Source: Micrasema longulum (taxonomy: Eukaryota; Arthropoda; Insecta; Trichoptera; Brachycentridae). Taken from it: DNA of 64,000 nt. Position 1 is the stretch's first letter. Every line of letters begins with the position of its first letter. Below are positions 1 through 10,800 of this stretch, piece by piece. The stretch covers positions 1 through 64,000 of the forward strand of contig JAGVSM010000425.1 of assembly GCA_022494885.1 (NCBI GenBank), in the 5' to 3' direction. Made by a program: the position numbers and the translations under genes. The notes beneath the pieces were generated by a model. The model had not been told where the DNA came from. It saw only the letters and a list, made by a program, of their open reading frames with translations, and made no database searches.

Positions 1-540
1 TATTTAAATTTATTTCAACAGAGAGGAAAAAAAACATTTTTGAGAAAAGAATATGGAAGTCTAGGCATTTACAGGGCTTATGACCTGTCATTGGTTGGTT
101 TAAGTGGCCACTTTGCACACTGTGTAACATTCACCATTCTGCCCAAGTTTCAACATTCACATTTCCTCAACTCTTCCATCCATTGACTTTAGTAAAGTAA
201 AAGAGCTGAAACCTTTATCACGTGGGTGAGATTCATCCGGCTGGACCAAATCACCTACTAGGCAACGCCTGAAAACAATTTTCCAATTTTTATACTTCTT
301 CTTTTACCAGGCAGTAATTCAACAATGTTTAAGTATGTCCAAATGCTTGCAAACTGGCTGGATTTCCTCCCTAGGGAGTTATTCATATTTAAATTCATTT
401 CAACAGAGAGGAAAAACATTTTTGAGAAGGGAACTTAAACCAGCGAATGACATGTCATAAGCCTTGTAAATGCCCAGACTTCCATATTCTCCTCTCAAAA
501 ATGTTTTCCCTCCTTGTTGAAATAAATTTAAATGTTTATA
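1..540. repeat. Foldback element, copy 1
   Basis: The left arm (1-140) carries the family core: gtctaggcatttacagggct, then ttatgacctgtcattgg, then aagtggccacttt. An inverted copy of the core closes the element at 440-530. Between them lies the family interior (gagctgaaacctttatc, ggcaacgcctgaaa, cttcttttaccagg). The left end may extend beyond the window. Confidence 0.75.
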
Positions 541-814
541 ACATGCCTAAAGAATCTAGTTTCTCGAAGTTATTTCTAATTATATATGGCATTAATTGGT
601 ATTTTCAGTATTTTAATACATTGGTTCTTTCATTATGAGACTTACATTTCTTCAAAATCAATGGACATGATCATAAACTGAATACGAAAATCAAAATGTA
701 ATTTCATCAAATTCTGGATTTGCATCCGTCTGCCTCTGAGGTACAAATTTTTACACCTACAAAGACAGGTCATAAGTCCCTTTAAATATGTATGCCTAGG
801 TTTAGAATAATTGT

Positions 815-1000
815 AATTGTATTTTCAAAATCAATATGGATATTGTGGAGAAATATTTTAAATACATAAATGTAAAAAAGAAATTTAATTTAAATGCGAC
901 GGGTTTGGCCTTGGTTGTTGTGACGTCAAGATTCGTGATATTGTTCTGAACAAATTTCAATGGCCAGGAACAAATAAACATGAATCGTGAAGTATGAGGG
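815..1000 (+). repeat. Dispersed repeat shared with 3305-3470
   Basis: Both stretches share aaaatcaatatgga, attgtg-aaaat, and gtgacgtcaa-attcgtgac in the same order, diverged with small indels. No coding content is seen. The flanks (541-815, 1000-1137) show nothing recognisable. Confidence 0.5.
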
Positions 1001-1136
1001 GCGTGTCCAATGGAATGACCGTTTTTGCGGGAATACAAAATTACAAATTTAAAAGTATTTTTTATGCTACTAACAATTGGCAAAAAAAAATTTTTTAAAG
1101 AAGAAAATAACATTATTTGAATCTTACATGAATTAT

Positions 1137-1560
1137 CTTACGCAAAATATAATCACTAATATAAATTCTTATGTATCCACTCTCACTGCCTCCACCTACC
1201 ATGGAATCAGTTCTCTACAATACCGCAGAGTGTGTGCGGACCAACTACTGCTTCACAAAATTATGACAGGAATAGTTAACTGTACAGAATTACTTAGTTT
1301 AATAACAATACATGTGCCAGCCAGGATTTGCAAAGTAAAATCAGTTTTACATAAATTAGTTAAGTTTGTTATAAATTGCATAAATTACATGTATTATTAT
1401 TTAAATTTTGGTCTACTTGACATTTCAAATATTTGTTTGTCATTATTGGTGTTCACATATAATTGGTGAAAGCTGTTATTATAATTTTATTAGGTGTGTA
1501 TATATTATGATATATTTTTACTGTTTGTAAACTGAAAATAAAAATAAAAAAATATTTTTA
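1137..1560 (+). pseudogene. Non-LTR retrotransposon 3' fragment
   Basis: One frame gives SSLQYRRVCADQLLLHKIM, then CTELLSLITIHVPAR. This resembles the stretch after the reverse transcriptase in CR1/Jockey-like LINEs (…RR…LL.KI..G…CPELL..I…PAR). A parallel fragment at 3770-4075 shares [11 protein letters not shown]. The reading breaks down downstream and the tail is aaataaaaataaa. Confidence 0.5.
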
Positions 1561-1596
1561 AACGTTTGCATAAACATTTAAAAAATCTCATTTCAG

Positions 1597-1812
1597 GGTG
1601 AAGTGGGTCCGCCAGGCAAAGCGGGCGCTACGGGTCAGGCCGGGCGGATAGGGGACGCGGGTCCTAGGGGCCCCAAGGGTGACAGGGGTCGCCGGGGGGT
1701 GAAGGGCCACCGTGGCGAGATGGGGCGCGCCGGGGAGAGGGGCCCATCTGGAGACAAGGGCGAGAGGGGGCTCACGGGGTCTCCTGGACCGGAGGGACCC
1801 AAAGGAGATGTG
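1597..1812 (+). CDS. Collagen exon: Gly-X-Y triple helix, 72 residues
   Basis: The exon is 216 bp, exactly four times the 54-bp unit typical of fibrillar collagen exons. It starts on a Gly codon after the acceptor tttcag and ends before the donor gtcagt. All 24 triplets begin with Gly. It is much more GC-rich than the surrounding AT-rich DNA. It opens with [10 protein letters not shown] and has several charged triplets (GDR, GRR, GER), as expected for a fibril-forming helix. Confidence 0.95.
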
Positions 1813-4800
1813 GTCAGTAGAAAGAGTTTTTATTCACAAAGTATTATGTATAGTAATACATTAAATAAAAAATACTTTGTTTTCCCCAGGGTATAATCGG
1901 TCCAATGGGTCTCAAGGGCTCCCAGGGCCCGATGGGGTCGCCGGGTCCGGAGGGCCAGCCGGGGCCCAAGGGGGTCTCGGGGTCTGACGGGCCCCGGGGG
2001 GAGCAGGGCGTCGCGGGGCCCGCCGGGCCTCCCGGGCTGGCCGCGGAGATGCCCCTCCTGCCTCCGGAGCTCCTGTTCACTATGGACGGAAGCCCGAGGG
2101 TCAGAAGGAGTGCTTCAGGCGAGAAGTAAGTGAAAAACTAATTTGGTTACAGTTTCAGATGGCATCGTTCTGATGTTAAAATAATGTAACCTTTAACCAT
2201 TACGACTGTAGAGTACAAAATAACATTGCAGGATCATTAATCACGAGAAAAGCAATCGCAAGAACAGCGCCGAAACCGTCAATTGAAAAAATGTAAATTT
2301 AGTTTTTAACATTTGTAAATTTTAAATTGTTCTCAACAAATTAAAAAATTAGAGATAGCAGATCGCGATACACATTTAATCATTTATGAAAGGATGAGAC
2401 ATATGTACGTTCATTATATCATCAGTGTTTTAAGGGTAAATAGGCCAAGGAAAATGGATTCACGATCATCCATGAAAAAAATCTCCTGGCAAGTAATATT
2501 AATTTTTTTTTTTTTAGATAACAAATATAAGTATACAGTATTACTACCAAATAAAATATTTATATTAATTAAAAACATATATTTACATTAACGTTTTCTA
2601 TTACGTAAAAGAAAAAAAACAATTCTTATGTACATAATGGGGAGTAACGTCTTACAATACTTTGTTAAATTTTATATTTAATTATTAATATTTTTAGTAT
2701 AACATATAAATTTAAAAAAAATGAAATAAACGGTGTTTTTAATCAGTGCCATACAAAAAAGAATGAATGTAACTTTTCACTTCTTGTTTAAATATTGTAT
2801 TTTTTTTTTTTTTGTAAAAAGAAATATTTGCGTTCTTATAATTTACGCAAATATTTAATTTTGAGGGCCATTTTCAACGAGTTGTAAATAACTCACTATT
2901 AGAAAATGGGAATCAAGTTGGGGCATAGTGGGATTCGAACCACGGACCTTTGATCCGTGAGTCCGAGACACTAGCCACGGGACCACAACCCGATTCATTG
3001 TTGTTCAATTCAATTCTTGGCTGCACTTTTTTTTTTGTTCATCCAATATGCCTAGACTTTTTTTTTTTAGTTTTAATTTTTGTATTTGCATTGGGTAGTT
3101 CAAAAAGTATCCGGAGAGTTGAAAATGCTTTTCCTGTAAAATTGGTTTATTCGCCCATTCTACTAAATACCAACGATATGTTCATATTTGTTTCTGTGTA
3201 ACTTGTTACCATAGATGCGACACTAGCCGGCGGTCGTCAATTTTTATAAAAATGTTCTTAAAAACATCACTATTCTACGAATACCGATAAAAATATATGA
3301 AATGGATTTGGAAAAATTATTCGTATTTTTAAAATCAATATGGACATTGTGAAAAAATGTTTTCATGCATGCTTTAAAAAAGGAATTATAAAAAAATATG
3401 TCTCTAGAAAAACGCGACATGGTGACGTCAACATTCGTGACGATGTCGTATAATAAACATTAACTTCTCTAACCATGCTGAAAGTACGCAGAACCATGGA
3501 AAAAACTCTCTTAAAAATCGAAGAATAATGTTGGACTAGTTATTTTTATTTAAATTAATAAATTATAAAATTGATTCTCTTAACCTACTTGAAAGACTTC
3601 CATTCCGTGTGAAATGAAGTGAAATCCGTACGAAAACAATATGGACTCCTTACTACAACTGTCACCAAAATTCTCTTAAAACAGTCCAAAAAAATTCTTA
3701 CGGTATATAAATTTTAAATTTAGAATCATTCATGAATTTTTAAATTACGATTTTTTACTAAAAATATTACACTTGTTAAAACTTAACGATAGAAGAAAAA
3801 TTATAGACCTTTTAAAATTATTCAAAATTGCAAATTCAATATGGGATTACCATGAACTATTATCTCTCATCAACTTCAGGGTGCTTGGAAGAATGACTAG
3901 ACAGGTGCCACCGTTTTGTAGCAACAATTCACGGACAGTGTATACTTGTAATGCCGTATTAAACAGACTTCATAAACTCGGCAATAGTTATTCCCACGTA
4001 TCTGATATATTTAGTATAGGGTATTGTTCCTATAGAACAAACCTCTTGAACCTTTTCAAAGATGGTGAATGGTAATTAGATTTATTTATTCATGTATTTT
4101 ATAATATATACAGTTTTTTGTTCACTTTGCCCAGCTGTATGAAACAATACTTATGATTTTCTTGTTGTATTACTGTAGAATGTTTTATTATTTCATTTTG
4201 TTTTTTACATTTATTCTTGAATTATTTAAACTTTCTACAGAATACGCTGTATAATTTGAGGTTATTTTTTAAAAATTATAAATCTTGTATAATTTTTAGG
4301 TTTATTTTTTTTTATAAATCTTGGGTATAAGGAAATTTATGTTTAAAAAAAAAAAAAATATATTTATTAAGCCAAATATGTTAGTATTATAAATTTTTGT
4401 AAAAGGCAGATATGCCGTTTATATTAATAAAATAAAATAAAACGCGTCAACAAACTATTTTAAACAATCTACAATACCTAGAAAATGCGACCAATATAAC
4501 AATATATTTACCGAGGCTGATATTTTTTGTGACAATGTGTGTAAATTTAGGTCAAAAATTATGGAGATTTTAAGTAAAGCAGATATTTAACTTTTTGTTT
4601 TATACATATTTTTTCATTTCGTTTCTTTTACATTGATTATATTGAATACAATTTAAATGATTATATTAAGTGTAAACAATTTTGATGGTGTGTGCATGAG
4701 TGTCCTACACTAATATACAAAGAAATTGTCAATATTTGTGTACATACTGTTTGTTTACCTAATAAAATAAATAAATAATAATTTAAACGATGTTGTATAA

Positions 4801-7800
4801 AATTAGTAATAACAATGCCATTTGACATTGAATTGCTTTTTCCGCGTTGTAACTAATAGCTTTTAAAAAAATACGCATGGACAAAATTTCCTGTATTTAA
4901 AAAAAATTGTTTATCATTTACAGAGAATTCGACATTCACGAAAGTGACATAGAGAAGCTATTGACACCTCTGTCCCATCTCGACAAAGCAGCAGAGAGGT
5001 TCCCTACCACCGCAAACCCTTACGAGGAAGGAGACGAAGAACTGAACGAACTTGGCGATGATATTGAACCAAAGTTTCTGGATATGTATACATCCATATA
5101 CGCCATGAGGCAAGACTTGGACAAGTTGAGGAAACCGCCAGGAACTCGCGAAAGCCCCGCTAGGACTTGCAAAGACCTTCATTTCAGTCATCCGAAGTTC
5201 AAAGATGGTGAGTTTGTTACTACAGTTTGTAATGGGACGTAGTCCCATGGTAATGTTGTGGATTCACGGATCAAAGGTCTGAGGTTCAAATCCTACTCTA
5301 CCAAAATTCAATTCCCATTTTTAGCACAACTTATTAAAGACATTAAAGAAATGGTCTGGAAATTTGAATATTTATATAAATCATTATTTCATCTGTATCC
5401 AGGCTGATTAAGAGTACAGTTCTGTGTCTGAAATAGACCATAAGTCCAAACTAGTGTTCTCGACTCTTCTTCTTCTTCGTTTTTTATGGCCTTTTCACCT
5501 CTCAACTCGGATGTTCTGGCCAGTGCCGAGTTATTGTTTTTTTTTTACAAATTTACACAGATGTTAGTAATATACTATATGCAAGTTAGTATTAAATATA
5601 ATATATACATGTAATAAAATAACATATTTACAGCTTAACACCATTTATAACTAGATATTTACATATTTGCATTTTTATTCGGTGGGGACAGAAGTGTAAG
5701 AATGAGATATTAATATCAGAGAGGTCGGATAGGAAATCGGGATTACAATCATTTATTGGGCATCCAAAAAAACATGGTTTAAATCTTCCTCATCAAGCTG
5801 ACATACGCAAATGGCAGAGTCTTGGACATGGATCCTGAACAGGTGAGAACCATTGCAGCAGTGCGCATTCTGCATATAGAAGATGGCTCAAACTTGTTCA
5901 GAATCACTTTGGAAAACCAAGGCTTTTCTATTACATGTTTTCGACTCGATTAGTACTCTCAGGTATAAGGAAATAGAGTGGAAATAAACACGCCTCATTG
6001 ACGCATTAGCCTATCATTCTTGAGGTCCTGGAGTCGATTTCTGGCAGGATAGGTGTGAAATATATAATTTTTAAGGTTGTTAAAACTGCAATATTTTATT
6101 TCCTGGCAAAAAATATATTATTATTGGTCCTCGGCACGTGTAACCCAAGTAAGGTCACATATTAAAAAAAAAAATTGTTTATAATGTGAATTTTAAAAAA
6201 AAATTAAAACCACCACCACCATGTGTAGCGTCAGGTCTGATCACGAAGAAAGTCCGTTAGAGAATGAAAGCAAGGAAAGAAATTTCACACGAAATAAAAT
6301 GCCATCTATTACGTGCTTATTTATTAATTTATTCGACGGCTTACGCCTTTAATAAAGTATAAAATAATAATGAAAACCCATTACAATGAAAAAAAAACAA
6401 AACACATGTGCACAAGTGAAAAAAATAAAGATACATAGAATCAGCAAGAAGTATAGAAATATCAATGGAAAATTAAACAAGAAATTATTGCATAGGTATG
6501 CAGCAAATTAACAATAAATAAAGAGTTCAAATATAAAAAGTATTGAAGTAACAGAGGCGACGTATGTATCATAGTATAAACAATAAGAATAACACTTGGT
6601 TCATTTTTATAATTTAGAAAAGAAGTTATTAAAAAGTAATGCTTTTAATTTGTATAAAGATAAATATGGCGTGTCATGCGACCGATCTAAAAAAATAATA
6701 AATAATGAAAGGAAATAATAAATCTTATTTCTCTAGGCTGGTACTGGGTCGACCCTAATCTCGGCATGGCAGACGATTCTGTATACGTGTTTTGCAACAT
6801 GACATCCTCGGGACAGACTTGTGTGTACCCTGATGCCCATTCTGCACACATACACGAGATACCCTGGCAACGGCAGAGATCTGCACACGGAGAGTGGTTC
6901 TCAGCACTTCGAGGAGGATTCAAGGTATGTTTAACGTTTAAATTTCTCTTACCTCTTCGAAACGCTTAAAATCAGGCGTTTTTATTGTTAAACCTTCCGA
7001 GTTCATTAGCTTGCATGTTTACGAGTCCTTGACTTGAGACAAATCTACATACAAAAGTCATACCCGACATTCACAAAAATAGGAGTAATCAAGGTTCAGC
7101 TACGCAAGTCATGCGCACTCAAGCAGGAGTACAGGAAGAAACGATTTGGTGTTTCCAATAACACGTACACTATAGTCGTTAAAATATAGCTTGATTAGAT
7201 TAACAGCTGTCAAACTAATTTCATTCGTGATGAAAAATTAGGTACTGATCACTGATCAAATCGATTTTATCAGTTATTTCATGCAATCATAAAACTCTGT
7301 TTCCGAAAATTAATAAAAAAAACGCAAAAAAACCTATTATAGTGTGTTTAACACAATTATTCACCAAAAAATGAGACATTTATACTTTTTTCATGAACAA
7401 CAAAGAATGACATTATTTTGGTACGTGTATTTGTATATACACAAATCTGGATTTCTCCCAAGGGGGAGTAGGTATATATTTTTTTATTTATATCCCTACA
7501 GAGATGAGGTAGAATTTTTTTTCAAATTGCGTGTGAATGGTTTCTCGTTTAGTAACATATATACAAAAATCAAAAATGTTACCTGTGTGGATATTCGCTA
7601 ATAAGCGGAATGGGGAATGTTGTAGTACGTAAAGTGGCCACTTAACCCAGCCAATGACAGGTCATAAGCCCTGTAAACGCTCGAATATCCATAATCCTGA
7701 ATTTGGAAAAAAAATTCTACCTCATCTCTGTAGGGATATAAATAAAAAAACAAAGAATGAATTATTTTTTTATTCGATCAATTTGTCCCATCTCAAACGT

Positions 7801-10800
7801 TTTTGCAAAATGATGTAACCTTCTAAGAACGTCGTTAATAATTAGGTTTATTTTAGTTTTAAAGCTGATTTTATATATTAATGTTGATTATTGTTTCAAG
7901 CATTGTATTAAAAAAAAATTAACACGCCAGATACAAATGATTTTTCATGTGCCAATATAAATAACTTCTTTGACGTTACTACAAAGTTATGTCGTCACTT
8001 TTTCGGACAACTGTCATTCTAATCATGTTACATTTTAAGGACTATAGTAGTCCAAAAATCTTTTTTATGCATATGACGGACTAAAACTATATAACTTAAT
8101 ACCTACCGTGCGTTTGGAAATCAGAAAAACCGACAATATTAAAAAATTCGACTTGGTTGCCAGACATTGGAAGTAAGGAATCGGAAAATTTGTTGAGGAT
8201 AGTAATCTTAATATTATGCGATTCCATTGAATGATTTATAAATCTTATTTTATTGCCGTAAACTGTATAGTATACAGTTGTACCAGGCATAGAAGAAACA
8301 TTCACATTCTATTACTTCTTCACAATATTTTAAATAATCCCACTTCGCCTGTTTATCTGAGAGAGCTCATCCAACCTCTTTCACAACACGGACTATCTCT
8401 TCGTTCTAGTAACGAGAGAACCCTTTTAATACCCTGTCATCGCTCTAATTTTTTGCCTCCTCTTTCACAGTAGTAGCCGCTCGATTGTGGAATAATCTAC
8501 CCACTAATGTTAGAGACGCCCCTTCTTTATTTACATTTAAGTTAAGATTGAAATGTCACCATCTAAATATTTAAATTGTTCCTTTATCCTTCTTCTTTCC
8601 TTCCCATCCCCTCTCCTCTCTTCATAGTATAGTGTTAATTTTTTAAATATATTTTTATTTTGTTAATCTTTGTTTTAAATTGTAAGATTCAATATGTCCA
8701 TGTATTTATAATTTTCTCAAACTGAACGGTTTGGGTAGGTAGGAAGAAATTGCCTTAAGGCAATATGCCCGCCTTTATATGTATATTTATTGTATATGTA
8801 TATAAAGTGTCAAATAAATAAATAAATAAATACCGGTGTATACGAGTATACATATTTTTTCTCTTGTGCTATAACTGTTTTCTTCTCTCTTTTATATTAT
8901 TTTTATTTATGGAAAACATATTCGACAACCATATTTGCCGCAACAAATCGGTTTTTTTTTTTTTTGGTTTTCCACGTAAAGGTAAGCAGAGAGGTAGTTT
9001 CCTCTGCATTACATCTTCTCATGCACGCGCGCCAATTATTCCGACTTTTGACATGTCCATCTTTAAATATTTGTTGGATTTGGTCATGCCATGTCTTTCT
9101 CGGTCTTCCTCTATTTCTGCGTCCATCAACAGTCCCATCTTTTTAGCCGTCCTTACGCTGGCCATTCGCTCTACATGTCCGAACCAACACATAACTCCTT
9201 TCTTGATTTTGTCGATAATGCTTATTTCAGCCTGACATAATGTATGTACCTTGACATTTGTTTTACCACAAATTCGCCTGAGAGATCACATTTCGACAGC
9301 ATACAGCCTGCTTTCATCCCCGTTTTTCCAAGTCTATATTTCTCTCCCATACATCAGGGTCGGCACCTGGACAATTACTGTGAACTGCTAATTTCCCTCT
9401 TGCGTCACTCATCCTCCTTTCAATATCTCTCTCAGTCATTCCATCCCCAGAGTAAACATACTTGCTAGATACATAAATTCCTCTACCAGTTTTAGAATAA
9501 CCTTATTCACAGTGATTTCACATGTAATCATACTTTCATTTCTTCCAAAAACCATCACATTCGATTTATCGACCTTCATCAGCAAATCGCTAAAATAATA
9601 TCATCTGAATAGTCCATTTAAATTGGTAGTGATTTTTGTTTTTAGATCACCTATGAATCCATTGGCCCGGTTCAAATGAATTTCTTGCGACTTCTTTCCG
9701 AAGAGGCATATCAGAACTTCACATATTCGTGTGTCAATTCGATTGCTTGGTAAGTTACAACAAAATATTTCAACTGAGTCTTCTCTACCCTAGAGAGCGA
9801 TTCATTTGGGGATTTTTTTTCCATGCAAACGCAGTGTAAACACACTTTGCTTCTCAGAGTAATAATGCGTAACCTAGTGAGAAGCCCTAGCACTATGTTT
9901 CATAGAACGCAAGCGATGTTGGTTAGCAATTAATTGGTGGCCATTTTGTTTTATTTGACAACATAAACATAACGGTTCGATCGGATGCTTTTGTAGCTGT
10001 GCTTGGCTTTGTTTGTAAATAACTTTGATATTTACGTTTTAATAAATAAAAATCGACTATGGTAAATTGCAGTATGTTTGGTTGCAGCAGTAGGAGCGTC
10101 AAATGTGTTAAAGGATTAACATTTTACTCGAAAATAGCAACGTTAACCTTGAAATCGTATCTAAAATGTCGTGTCCAAATTTCAGGCCGCTATGACTCGT
10201 GACTTCGGAGAAGTTGACGGACAAACAAACAAACTCAACACAGGACTTTGGTTCAATGGAGTTGGGATTTATGTCGCAATAAATATATTGTGAATGAAAT
10301 GAATAAATAAATAAAAAAATAAACACAAACATGTATTTTCAGTTTGATAAAATAAATATTGGCGAATTACTTATAGAAAAATAGATTGGAATAACTCTGC
10401 AATGATAAATACACAGTTACATATTTAAAAGTAATTACAATGCATATTAATATCCATTTGGCAATTCTCGACCTGAGTACGGCCCATTGTTTTGCTGCGA
10501 ACTGTAGCTAACTTAATACCCAATAGTCATAAAATGGTTTTCCTACGTTTGGGCTCCTCTCTAGGTTACGCATTATCACTCTGAGCTTTGCTTCATATCT
10601 AACAACGCTGATGATTAAACGTCAAATAAATATGATCACGTGAAATCAAATATGATGATTTTCATATAGAACAGCTGAACGGGATTCTAAACCGCTTTCG
10701 CGGCCGTAGAAAACACTTTAACTTTTGTATTTTATAACTTATACGCGAGATAATTGGATTTCTACGGCTGCGAGAGCGGTTCAGAATAGCATCCCTGGGG

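Noticed and set aside
1844..2080. Pro/Gly-rich ORF on the - strand
   Set aside because: It is the antisense shadow of the collagen Gly-X-Y exon.
2920..2994. Apparent tRNA gene on the - strand
   Set aside because: It has a good B box, but a second copy with the same non-tRNA 3' body exists at 5238, so it is a SINE head. A paired acceptor stem was not evident.
8864..9235. 123-residue ORF on the + strand
   Set aside because: It is antisense to the L-b LINE fragment; the - strand carries the family's protein signature.
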